Source: Branchiostoma floridae
Taxonomy: Eukaryota > Chordata > Leptocardii > Amphioxiformes > Branchiostomatidae
Assembly (NCBI RefSeq): GCF_000003815.2
Contig: NC_049989.1
Span: 11,053,273-11,117,272, forward strand
Direction: 5' to 3'
Length of the DNA: 64,000 nucleotides
The translations under genes were made by a program, and so were the position numbers. Position 1 is the first letter of the stretch, and each line of letters starts with the position of its first letter. The notes under the pieces were generated by a model. That model saw only the letters and a program-made list of their open reading frames with translations. It was not told where the DNA came from and did no database searches. Shown in pieces: positions 13,435-25,043 of the stretch.

Positions 13435-16400
13435 TTCCCATCTGAGTGGAGGCCGAGTGAACCTCGCGATTCTGAGAGAAGCAGCACGAAAAGAACTGCT
13501 TGAATGTCTGGACAAATGTGACGGAACAAAGGTTAGACATTATGTGCAGCTCCTGTATGTTTTGACTGTCATTATCTTCTCGCTGTGTTGACTTTAATAT
13601 GTGATAATGTCTGTGGGGAGGGGGGCAAAATTATAATTGTAACGTTACACGGAAGCGCTTTTAAATTTTTCATCGCAAATATAACTTGGTAGTTGGTAGT
13701 TGGTACGTGTAATCAATTTGTTGAAAAGTGTGCACAAGCACTCGGTTTCCAGTGCTGACAGGACATTTTCCAGTGCTGAACCTGCCTCAGCACTGGAAGC
13801 CCGGTGCTGAGCCGGCCTCAGCTCCGACCACTTTAGCACTGGTGTTCCAGTGCTGAGAGAGGAGACCGCTACTTTTGGATATTTGCGTCTTTGTTGTTTA
13901 TTTGCCTCTTTCCTACTGTTAGGCCGTGGTGTGGGATGAACAACTAACTGGACCATTTGGGCTGATTGCTGAATATTCACTGCTGAAGGTTCGTATAAAT
14001 GATAACTTGTATGCACATATCATACACCATGTACAAGTACAATATATGTCTGCATAACATTGTATACATAGTAGTGTCAAACATTGTATACTTCAGGCAA
14101 ATACTAAGGCTAAGATGACGCGGATATTTTCTAAGTCTTGTGTAACATCGTAGCACAACGTGAATTTCGTAACTGTTTTGTATATTTTATGGACAAACTT
14201 CTAAATCGTAGCGTAGAATAATATTGATAAAATAAGTTGTGTATATATGCAGCTCAGCTCGTAACGAATTTGTGTTGTTTACGTCAGCATGCTTTCACTG
14301 TAGTTTGTAAAAGAAATGACGACAAACTTTCCATTTAAATATATGTTTTATTTCTTGAAGAACGACGAACTTCTTGTTCCTGTGTGAATTACTTGTGTAA
14401 TGTGTGCACGTTTTTGTAAAGGATAAGAGTTATATATAGATCGCGACCATATATAACAAAACCAGAAATCGGTGCCGCGACATTAGAGGAGGGGGGTGTA
14501 TTCGCGTAATGAAAAAGTCGCGTAATGAAAATTTAGCGCTCGACTAGTGGGCGCTAAAAATGCTAAAATTAAGTTACCGCTATAAAATCAAGAATTACAG
14601 TATTATACTATTTCAATATCATTATGTAAGCTTTAGTTGGAAGAAGAATGTTGGAGCTTTAGTTTGACATTGCCTTTTTGCTTATGATTAGCTATGACAC
14701 ATAACAGGTTAGTAATTTCTCTAGTACAATGAGCTGTATCTACATCTACATCTACATGGTGGCACCCCCAAATGGCCCTGTCTTTCTGGTCATGACTGGC
14801 CTTGGTGGCTCTTCAGTGAGCTAAACTGGCCAGAGACAACTTTCACTACCTACAGTTTCACTTTCTGCTCCCTCTTCTCCCAGGAACATGAAGTTGACAA
14901 GATGTTCCAGCTGCGTCCTGGCCGCATGCCTGCAGCAAACGTCAACAACATCATCTTCCTGTGTCGGCCCAAACTGGCACTCATGGAGATCGTGGCACAG
15001 AACATACTCAAGTAAGGAACAGGAGTCTCTTTGTTCATCTATACAATAGATTACTGTAAATGCATTTAAGTTCGTGGGGATTTAATTTTGCGGTAGCGGG
15101 AAAGGGGACTTTTTGCAGTGGATTTAAGTTCGCGGTAACACCATAGACTGCAGTCTAATACCATAATAGAAAGATGTTCGCGGTGGTTTTAAGTTCGCGG
15201 TGAAGTGGTCACTGCGAAAACCGCGAACATTAATCCACTGCGAACATTTCTGCATTCACAGTATTTAGCCAATGCAAATCTATTTTCTTGGCTCTCAGAC
15301 TTCTAAATAGAAATTAAGAGATCACTCATAATGAGAGTAAAAGGTAGGTCGAAGATTCACTCTATTGAACAGTTTACAGATTTTGTCTCAGACTCATTTT
15401 ATGTTGATATTCGAGTTAAGTATAACATTCAAATTACACAGTGTCTCTCCAAATACGCATAAGATGCCAGTACCATAATTCATGATGAAATATGAATAAT
15501 TGTGTTTTTTTTTTTTCATATCTGTACATCCTCAGAGAGGAGGAGACTGGGGGATCTCGTAAGGAGTTCCACATCTTCTTTGTTCCAAGGAAGAGCCTGC
15601 TTTGTGAGCAGAAACTCAAGGTACAGGAAGTACATGTCTTACAATTCAGCCAGGATACCAGACCCCAATCCGATCTCAATAGTATCTAGGGTGGGTCAAA
15701 CTCAGGGGGCCTGCTGTATGATTTTTTAAAGGCACGTTTGCCCTAGAGCCATTGAGTTGGGCTGTATAGGGCCTGGATACAGTCTGGCATCCAGGATAAG
15801 ATCACTTTAATTTACTTTTTTTAATCTTTGTTTGATGTATGTACCAAACATGATGAAAAAGGAAGCATCATGTTTGGGACATGTAAGATTTAAAAAATCT
15901 AACCATACCATATGTTGTTCCTGTTCCAATAGGAGCTGGGTGTGTATGGAACCTTCAGTAATGTGGATGAGTACACTCTGGATCTCATCCCGTTTGACAG
16001 TGACTTACTCTCCATGGAGATAGATTCTACCTTCAGAGTGAGTCCTCTGTTATAAATGTTATTTTGTTTGTGTAATATGCTTACCCATTCTCGATTTAAA
16101 AAGATGATATATTTCAATCTTTAAAGAATGTATTACTTATTCCTCTTCATTCAACAGAACTGTCACCTTGAGCATGACATGTCCATGAATAACTTCTCAT
16201 TGTGCAGTAGAAGAGGAAAAGTGGTTTTCACAGTGTCCAAATTTTGCAGTTGAATGAAGTCTGTACAACACAGTAGCATTATATATTTAATTTATGCATA
16301 TTCACAGTGTCATGACTTGGCAACGGGGGGTCACAATGAAAACCGCAAAAATAGAATTACCGCAAACATTTTAGTTATACAGCATATTAGGTTGGGCCAC

Positions 16401-19400
16401 TTACTTATGATGATGAAGATGAAGATGATGAAGATTATATTGATGATGATATTGATGATGATATTGATTTTGTTTATCTGAATCCTTGTTCATTCATTGG
16501 TGGTGATCATATTAATGATGATCATCTTGATGCTTTTTCTACTGTCCAAAAGATCAATTCTCCAATATATTCCACAGGATTGTTACCTGGAGGATGACAT
16601 GACATCCATGTACTATGCTGCCAAGTCCCTGATGTCAGTCCAGGCTCTGTATGGCATCATCCCTACTGTCTGTGGGAAAGGGGACTGTGCTCGGGTAAGA
16701 ACTCACGGAATGCCTATCATATTAGTTACAGTACTTATAACCATCATGTATGTAGTTTTGAAAAGTCTCAGGAAGAAGTCGAAATCCCCTGTGAATAGAC
16801 CAATCCTATGGCCCCACCAAGTCTTGTCAAAATGTAGAAATGTAGAAGAAAAGCATTTAAAAAAATGGAAATATTTGATGGACATGCATCCACTGTCTTA
16901 TTGGCCATACTGGTAATTGCTATGCTATCATTGGTCAAACTTCTAATTGTAACGGACAGTTAAGATTGCTCTACAGTTTCGGTCCTTAAGAAGTACTAGT
17001 AAAAAGCCTAACTGAAAAATCCATTTATCAAAAATTCCAATGTAAAAATAGATCAAAATAATCATGCATATTAATCTAAACAGAATTTCATCTTTTGTTT
17101 TTAGGTTTATGTCTTTGGCTGTGATTTACAAGATTGTTAATGATATCTTAAGTTAAATAATAAATAAGTTAAAAGCAAAACAAAAGTCATGTTTACGTTT
17201 GATTTTTGCCTCTATGAGTTTTGACATATTTGCATCTACATTGTGTATCCTAAAATTTTTGTCTTAGAAAATTCCAGAAACTACTATTCAAATTGCTTTT
17301 CCCTCAGCATGTAGCAGACATGATGTTGCGGATGCGGCGTGAGCTGGCAGGAACCGAACCCCAGATCACCCCGCAGATCGACTGTCTCCTGCTACTGGAC
17401 AGGACTGTGGACCTCATGACCCCCCTCCCCACACAGCTCACGTACGAGGGGCTCATCGATGAGATCTTTGGCATCAACAACAGTACGTCAAACCTTGTTG
17501 CAAAGACGAAGCAAAAATACAAGTGTTTGAATTTTTCAAGACTATACTGTAGTTTTTACTCCTTACTATTGATAGTCTCATGCAAACAAAATAGCCTTTG
17601 TTAGAGAGAGTACATGTATTGTAGAGATGATTGCTGCTATTGTTGTCTATTTGACTTTGTCGCTAGTAATATGCATAAGGTAGCGAAGTCTGCCATCTCT
17701 GATTGCCTTGTTATGTAGCTTCAGCAAAACTGCCTCTAGAGAAATTTGCTGCTATTATTAAGAGGGTTGCTAAGCAATATGGGTAAGGTAGTGAAGTCTG
17801 CCATCTCTGATCACCTTGATCACCTTGTTGTTTCCATGTACAGTAGCTTCAGTTAAGCTGCTTACAGAGAAATTTGCTGCTATAACTATCAATATACATG
17901 TAATCAGAAGGGTTAGCAGTTTAGGCATTAACTTAAGCAAGAGAAGTCTGCCATCTCTGATCACCTTACTGTTTCCATGTAGCTTCAGTAAAACTTCCTC
18001 CAGAGAAGTTCGCATCCTCGAAGCAGCAGACAGGAGGGCCCCAGGAGATGCCCATGGAAGGGTTGCTAAGCAGTATGAGTAAGGTAGTGAAGTCTGCCAT
18101 CTCTAATCGCCTTGTTGTTTATAGCTTCAGTAAAACTTCCTCCAGAGAAGTTTGCGTCCTCGAAGCAGCAGACAGGAGGGCCCCAGGAGATGCCCATGGA
18201 AGGGTTGCTAAGCAACTTATGAGTAAGGTAGTGAAGTCTGCCATCTTAATCGCCTTGTTGTTTATAGCTTCAGTAAACTTCCTCCAGAGAAGTTTGCGTC
18301 CTCGAAGCAGCAGACAGGAGGGCCCCAGGAGATGCCCACAGAACCCAAGAAGCTGGTGCTGAACTCAGCGGAAGAGCTGTACGCTGAGGCACGAGACAGA
18401 AACTTCCACGCCATCGGTCCCTTACTCAGCAGGAAGGCCAAGCTCATATCTGCTCAGTTTGAGGTCAGTTCAGTTTAGTCCATATCAAGACCCTCTTGAA
18501 ATGTTAACATGAATTATTATTTAATATGATTATTTGCAAATGTTTTGCTTGTTATTACGTCTCCAAAATCATTGTTATTTTACACACATACAAATAAATC
18601 TTTATCACAATTAGAGGACGCCATCTTCCTATTAGTTTTACATGTTACTGGTAAACCAACTCACGTTATAAAAATTCTACATTTGTGCTTACGCTAAATG
18701 TGATGATATACACATGTAACAAGACATAACTACAACTGGAATAAGGATAGGACTCTTTATTTTTGTCAATATGTATCGCAGGTCCTTTAACGTGCTTAAC
18801 ACCTTTTTAATGTTATGGTACATTTTTACTGCTCTCAGTATACAGAACACCATAGTCATCCAATAGTACTGAAAGTAAATGTTTGATGTACAATGCAGGA
18901 GAGACATGGTGCTAAGACAGTTGGTGAAATCAAGCAGTTTGTGTCCAGACTTCCCCACATGCAGGCAGCAAAAATATCTCTCGCCAATCGTAAGTCATGA
19001 AATTTTTTATCACCAGGTCAGAGAAGAAACTACATGTTTGTTCTGATCTGATATTGCAGCTTTACATACAGGTCTTAGTCTTAATGTATATTTTGAAATG
19101 TTTCCAGTGGTTTTATTCACACTGTTTTCGCAGTGTCTTTTCGCTGCAGTATTATTTTGATTGTGAGCTTGGAACAATTAGAAAACCATGCACCTTACCA
19201 CTTCTGCTCTAAATTAAATCCCAGCAACAACAAACAGACTTACAGTGGTTCTAGGGTGATTTTTGTCCAAACATGAAAATCAATTCAGTACCTGCAGGAC
19301 TTTGTGCAATACCTTTTTTTGACATTGTATGCTTGTGTCATTTACAATTACAGATTTTATATTAGCATTAATTACAGATTTATTACATGTAACCTAATTA

Positions 19401-22400
19401 ACGGTTACTATATAATATACCCTCTTACCCAGACACAACAATAGCAGAAATGATCAAGGAAGTCACCGATTCAGACCATTTCATGGAATCTCTCACAGTG
19501 CAACAAGGTAAGGATCATACAAAAGAACCTTAATATGGAACTATACACATATAACTTAGAAGTGGTATCACATCCGCTTTGCAGTTGTAAAATTTAGGCA
19601 TAAGTATCATCAAGCTTAGTTTAGAGCTTTGCATAGAAGAAGGCCTCCCTAGACTAGTTGGAATAATTGTTGTTTGAAAAAAGTATGTAGTACTACATAA
19701 TTCCCATGTTAGTGTGCTGTGAAGACTGAAAGTGAAACTTCAGTGGCTCTGTTTCTGGCATATTTGCCATAAACATATTCTTTTGTTTCTAGAGTTTTTG
19801 AATGGCATTGACACGGACAAGGTGAACCCCTATATTGAAGACTGCATAGCAAGAAAGGAACCAATCATCAAGGTAAATCCTGACTTTAACAACAATAGGA
19901 AATATACTTTACTTTATACTTTCTATACAAAGAATATTGTCTTTTTATAAAGAGTCTCACCTATCTGTTATCAGTTGTTGTTTCTATAAGTTTACTGTTA
20001 AATGCAGGGAAATAGCAGTAAAACGTGCTTGCACCTTGTTCTGCAACAAAACATTTTAGTAAATTTTTACATGTTGTGTTAAACAACAGGAGGCTTGTAA
20101 AAGGCCCAAACATAACGTTCTAACACAACAAGATTTTACTTGCAAGATGTTTACCAGATGTGTCTGTCTGTATTGTTGACAGATTCTGCGGTTGGTGTGT
20201 ATCCAGTCCGTAGCTAACAATGGTATGAAACAGAAGACTCTGGACTATTACAAGAGGGAGATCCTACAGGTAAGTTTACAAGACATTGTCCATGTTACAG
20301 TATTTATATGATAAGTACAGTAGATAAGTTACAATGACCATGTTAGCTAATAGACTTCAGCAGCTGCTGTAGAATGGCAAAGTGAAACTCCTTATAAAGC
20401 ATANNNNNNNNNNNNNNNNNNNNNNNNNNNNNNNNNNNNNNNNNNNNNNNNNNNNNNNNNNNNNNNNNNNNNNNNNNNNNNNNNNNNNNNNNNNNNNNNN
20501 NNNNNNNNNNNNNNNNNNNNNNNNNNNNNNNNNNNNNNNNNNNNNNNNNNNNNNNNNNNNNNNNNNNNNNNNNNNNNNNNNNNNNNNNNNNNNNNNNNNN
20601 NNNNNNNNNNNNNNNNNNNNNNNNNNNNNNNNNNNNNNNNNNNNNNNNNNNNNNNNNNNNNNNNNNNNNNNNNNNNNNNNNNNNNNNNNNNNNNNNNNNN
20701 NNNNNNNNNNNNNNNNNNNNNNNNNNNNNNNNNNNNNNNNNNNNNNNNNNNNNNNNNNNNNNNNNNNNNNNNNCAGTAAAATATATGGAATTTTCAGTAG
20801 GCTAACCTTGATTCTGTCTGTTTCCAGACTTACGGCTATGAGCACCTTATCACCCTGAATAACCTGGACAGAGCGGGGCTACTGACAGTACAGAACTAGA
20901 GGACATACCCACCCTCACGTAAAACACTCCGACTCATGGTGGACGATGTCAGCGAACAGGTGAGATCAGTTTCTACACTGAATCAGGCTTGAGAAACATG
21001 ATTTGAGCTAAGGGCACAACCCGCCGTATGTGCAATTTGCCCGTCCCTTTTTTTGGAGGCCACGTATTTCTTAAAATGTTCAGACTGTGCAGGGCAGGTG
21101 CGCAGCCCGTACTGGCATGTACGGGAGGCAAATCCGCAGCCCGATGGCACACAAAGTTTTGCCTGCACGTTAAGATCTACGGCATGTCTGCGTGCGCCAA
21201 AATTCGTCGGATTCCCTACGAGTTTTTACGGAGGCGGTACTTACCACTTATGGATCCAAAAATATTGCTGACGTTTTGGCACGGAGACAGCACGTGTTTG
21301 CACGTACGGCAGGCTGTGCCCTTAGCTTAACTCTGATTTCTAAACTGTTTGTTTGTTGTTAAATAGCATAGCACAAGAAGTTGTGGTTAGATTGTTGTGA
21401 TATTTAGATAGGTAGTTAGATCTTGACCAATTAAGACTTGGTGAATAGATTTTTAGTCTTCCAGCTGCTTTCTTTGGTGCTGTAATGTAACTCTAATGTT
21501 CTATAAACTTTCGTTCTGAAGTCTGCCATCTCTAATAGTCTTTTGTTTGTGTTCCAGAACCCAAATGACATCTCCTATGTGTTCAGTGGTTACGCCCCCT
21601 TGAGTGTTCGACTGGCCCAGTTCTTAGCCAGACCAGGTTGGAGAAGTATAGAAGAGGTGCTGCGGATCCTGCCGGGACCAACTTTTGAGGAAGCACAGCG
21701 GATACCAGTCGGACTCAGAAAGAAACGTAAGTCTTCTAATAGTGTGTATACCATACCATATATTCAAATGCATTTAAACCCTCTAGTGTACCAACTACTA
21801 GTAGTAAAAAAGGGAGGATACAGAAGGTACAATAAATGCATTTAAGTTCGCGGGGATTTGATTTCGCGGTAGTGGGAAAAATTACTTTTCGCTGTGTTTT
21901 TTGCGGTAGCACCATGCACTGTTACAGTAGTCTCTTACTGCTATGGAAAAATGTTCACGGTGGTTTTAAATTTGTGGTGAAGCGCCCACCGCGAAAACCG
22001 CAAACATTAAACCACGAAAGTTTCTGCATTCAGGGCTCGAAATACTGGATGCATGTGCACCCAGGTGCACCCAAAATTGGAGCTGTGCACCCAATCTTTT
22101 TCTGTGGGTGCACGCACCCAAATATTTTTTTAGGTTTATGCATGTATAGATATCAAAGTATACTGTCTAGTATACATCATATTCTTGACATCTAAGTGTT
22201 AGAAAGATAATAAAAATGTCTATCATGGTACTTATTTAACAATTTGATAGCTTGTAATTAAGTTTTATTACTAGGTTATTACTTAAATTTAAGTGGTGCA
22301 CCCTAAAATTTTTTGCTGCACCCAATTTTTTAAGCTGGGTGCACCAGTGCACCTAATCCCAAAAGTGAATTTCGAGCCCTGGCATCTCCTCTACTACTGG

Positions 22401-23268
22401 GTGTGTTTCTCCTATGTTTCCCCTGAGTTTCAACTATTTGAACTGAGTTTTGATTGGTTAATTGATTGATTGACTTTCCTCCCCCATCAGGCACCTCAGT
22501 AGGAGGAGGCAGTGAGAGTCCCAAGGTGACTCTGGTGTACTTCCTGGGGGGAGTGACGTACGCAGAGATCGCAGCTCTCAGATTTCTATCCCAACAGGAG
22601 GACAGTAAGTCAAAGATATCTACCTCATTTGCAGAGAAACACAGCAATATGATAGAGTCAAACCTGTGACCACCCATACATGTTAAGGACCACTTGGCTA
22701 TTGATATACAGTCAAACCTGTACTAGTGACCAGGCAAGACAGGGCCCTGACAAATTTGGCCAGATTAATCATAGAATAAGCTTTAAGGCCAACAATGGAA
22801 TTATATCAGTTAAACTTTATCTGACAACTGGCATGACTGCCATAATTGGAACAACACAGCAGCTTCTTTGTCTGTTTCTGTATACATATAACTGCAATTC
22901 GGTGTAGCACACCAACTTCACAGGCACTCGTGACAGCAGCTGGTTCACTGAAGGACCTGTCACACCAAACTTTTGCACACATTCACTCACTATCCGGTTT
23001 AGCGTCCGTTCTTCCGTCTTGCAGAGGTTGGACGTTTCGTCAAGTCTACATCACCTGTAAGCATTGCTAAATGCCCATGTTGAATGACATTGATTGTGTT
23101 TAGCATCTGACTTATGATATTTTCCTACTCCCAGGTTTGTCAGATTATATCATAGCGACAACGAAGATCATCAACGGACACACCTGGCTGGAAGGTCTGA
23201 TGGACACCCTCTGCCCAGCTCCATTCCCCGACTCCTCATCAACTTCCAAATCTAAGGGCAGGAGATAG
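13427..23268 (+). CDS. VPS33A: VPS33A: Sec1/Munc18-family subunit of HOPS/CORVET, 16 exons
   Basis: Encodes the SM-family protein that clasps SNARE bundles within the HOPS and CORVET tethering complexes for late endosome-lysosome fusion. Exons: 13427-13531, 13923-13988, 14884-15011, 15536-15620, 15933-16037, 16578-16694, 17308-17482, 18268-18463, 18899-18989, 19433-19507, 19793-19872, 20183-20269, 20828-20959, 21558-21726, 22491-22604, 23135-23268. All use GT-AG and phases agree except at exon 8. Predicted length is about 619 residues (human 596). Recognisable blocks: [20 protein letters not shown], the [12 protein letters not shown] segment, [32 protein letters not shown], the SM-family [16 protein letters not shown] block, and [17 protein letters not shown] Ser/Lys-rich tail extends past the human end. 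Oddities: exon 8 lacks one A (frameshift) and follows tandem partial copies of itself; exon 13 has an in-frame TAG at 20,897-20,899; an N gap lies between exons 12 and 13. Assembly or sequencing error, or a null haplotype, are alternatives to a pseudogene. Confidence 0.93.
15054..15261. mobile_element. TA-flanked MITE, CTGTAAATGCA family, copy 2
   Basis: In VPS33A intron 3. CTGTAAATGCA begins 42 nt after the exon 3 donor and TGCATTCACAG closes the element, with TA on each side. Orientation of the GCGG/CCGC interior is opposite to copy 1. Confidence 0.8.
16405..16475. repeat. GAT/GAA trinucleotide microsatellite
   Basis: Imperfect (GAT)n with GAA interruptions in VPS33A intron 5, about 100 bp upstream of the exon 6 acceptor. 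Confidence 0.8.
17659..18267 (+). repeat. Five-unit degenerate tandem array of acceptor element plus exon 8 head
   Basis: VPS33A intron 7 holds repeats of GGTTGCTAAGCA...GTAAGGTAGTGAAGTCTGCC...TAG, each of the first four followed by a copy of the start of exon 8. GAAGTCTGCC cores start near 17,684, 17,793, 17,944, 18,090 and 18,233. Going upstream the copied exon head decays: units 3 and 4 are near-perfect over ~70 bp, while units 1 and 2 are strongly diverged. The last acceptor (18,267) leads into the full exon. Units are roughly 110-150 bp. Confidence 0.8.
18268..18463 (+). CDS. VPS33A: VPS33A exon 8 with a one-base deletion
   Basis: The exon is 196 nt, but the phase-1 exon before it and the phase-0 exon after it require 197. 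The two intact upstream copies read GTAAAACTTCC, which gives the family-like Val-Lys-Leu-Pro-Pro-Glu-Lys-Phe. This exon reads GTAAACTTCC, and the shifted frame meets a stop (TGA) near 18,358. The downstream part ([20 protein letters not shown]) is well conserved in the original frame. Tandem copies are prone to misassembly, so a consensus error is quite likely. Confidence 0.75.
20404..20773. other. Assembly gap (370 N)
   Basis: A run of N in VPS33A intron 12. Both flanking exons are complete, so no coding exon is required in the gap. Confidence 0.99.
21006..21327. mobile_element. AGCTAAGGGCACA TIR element, copy 1
   Basis: Starts AGCTAAGGGCACAACC and ends with the inverted GGCTGTGCCCTTAGCT; subterminal TGCACGTA-type blocks are also inverted. 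It lies in VPS33A intron 13 just after the exon 13 donor. Further copies are at 29.07-29.36 kb and at the window's right edge. Confidence 0.7.
21829..22030. mobile_element. CTGTAAATGCA-family MITE, copy 3 (both ends degraded)
   Basis: Shows the internal GTTCGCGG/CCGCGAA palindrome blocks seen in the other copies. The right TIR is cut short at TTTCTGCATT, exactly where the CAGGGCTCGAAAT element begins. Confidence 0.7.
22031..22381. mobile_element. CAGGGCTCGAAAT TIR element, copy 2
   Basis: Begins CAGGGCTCGAAATACTGG and ends GAATTTCGAGCCCTG, with GTGCACCCA repeats inside. It abuts the MITE as at 4.8-5.3 kb, here truncating it. Located in VPS33A intron 14. Confidence 0.65.
22893..22990 (+). repeat. 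Interspersed repeat related to 49.42-49.55 kb
   Basis: Shares CACACCAACTT.CAGGCAC, AGCAGCTGGTT, GACC.GTCACACC and AACTTTTGCACA with the sequence at 49,424-49,550, in the same order. A shorter fragment with ACCGCCCTACGGCGTA is at 52,171-52,200. Confidence 0.6.
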
Positions 23269-25043
23269 TTCTGTAAACTTTACATAATTTTCTGACGCTA
23301 TAACCCTTTGGCTAATACCCGTCACATTTGGTGAAAGTCGATCGGGCGACGATTCTGCGGCAATCGCCCGAGCCTCGCTTATGATAATAACTTAATTGCA
23401 CAACAATTGGACAAGGTACAAAGTATGGCTTATATGTAACAGGGACGGTTTTCAGGTGAAAAATACGTGCAACCCTCTGTCGATCTTAAATATGGCCAAC
23501 CTTCCATCGATACGCCCGAAGATCGTGGATAATGTGACAGGGGTATAACCAGAACCTCTAAATCTAAGGGCAAAAGATTTTTCAACCGCCCTCCTTACAT
23601 AGCATTGCTAGCAACAGTTGGTTACATAGAGTCGATTCCATATTACCGAGAGGGTGTTTCTTGCCTTTTGTTCTAACAATTTGGAAATCTTTGTAACAAT
23701 CTAACTGTGATAAGTAACTGTTTAGAACTATTTGCAACATCTATATGACGTTCTAAATGTTTCTACAGTATTCAAACATGTTAGAAACATTTCTAACATC
23801 AAATACATTATTTCTGTTAGTTTCTAAACTGTTCCAACATAGATGCATCATTTGTGATCACATGTTCGAACATGGAAACAATATGATGAAACTGGGTCAG
23901 TGGGCTGGGAAGAGGGCAATTCACACATCCCTGCCAAGTGCAGGAAATTATGTCTGTCTGCCACCTTCTCACAAAAGACTCACCAGTGTATACTAAAGAA
24001 AGTCTAAAAATACAAGAGCCAAACAAAGGACCAAGCTTAGCAGCTCTGTTTATGGGGTCAATAAAAGTTTTTATGGAGGGAAAAAATGACACAAAATGTT
24101 GGAACATGTTGGAACAATAACAAAAACACATAGATGTTTGAAAATTGTTCTAAATAAAGAGATAATGATATCATTACTTTCCCAAATGTTCCAACAAATA
24201 TAAAAAGGTTCAAACATGTTTAAACTTTCATTTTGAAATGTTTGAACAATTTTGAACTTTAGTGACTGGAATGTTCTTTTACTCAAAATAGTTCAAACTT
24301 ATTACAAATATTATTTCAAAACCATCTCGGTGACTTGGAATTGACTCTACAGATTAGGAAGAAAGAAGATACTAGCAGTAGTTTAGTTAATGTCCAACTG
24401 CAAGTTGAATCAATCTTGAAATGTATAAGACCAACAGCATATGAGAAGCATATACGATGATATAGAACAAAGTCCAGTATCTGATTTGTTGGTCAAAATA
24501 ATTGCGCCAGAGGCTATTGAAATGATTGTATTTATAGCTTTCAGACATGGTCACACTCATCGTAGACCCGAGTATGATTTTGATGGGGTATAAGTTTTAA
24601 GCATATTCTAAGAGGACAGATGAATTTGTATGACATACACGAATGTATTTACTACTATCCCAGAAATGTGTAATAAAATTACAGTGATTGTGTAACTACT
24701 GTACAACAAGCGTGAACCAGCCCTGAATTAGAGTTTCCATCTGGCAGAAATGCATATTTTACTGTTAGAGAAGTGGAGGGCTCTGTCTACAAAAATTGCA
24801 ATCAGGATGTTACAAGTAGGAATGTGTTAGGGTCCAAGTCAATCCATGGAGCCAAATCAAAGTTGAAAGGTTCTGTCCTTTAAGCAAATGTCCACGTGTG
24901 CCCAAAAAAATTTAGAGACTTTGATCTCTATGGATAGAATGCATCAGATTCCATATATCTGTCCCCTATGTGGTTAGAGGAGAGTCAGAATAATGCCCTG
25001 GCTGTATCAGTGATCCTGGTTTCAGTCTCTGCGCATGTATATA

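Noticed and set aside
18048-18362. 104-residue plus frame over the VPS33A tandem array
   Set aside because: It reads the duplicated exon heads in the wrong frame; the conserved protein is in another frame.
20357-20858. Open frames crossing 20.4-20.8 kb on both strands
   Set aside because: They consist almost entirely of unknown bases in the assembly gap.
23026-23057. Possible 32-nt cassette exon before the last VPS33A exon (GCAG|AGGTTGG...ACCT|GTAAGC)
   Set aside because: Inclusion breaks the frame; direct joining of 22,604 to 23,135 gives the conserved IATTK sequence. It follows an interspersed repeat.
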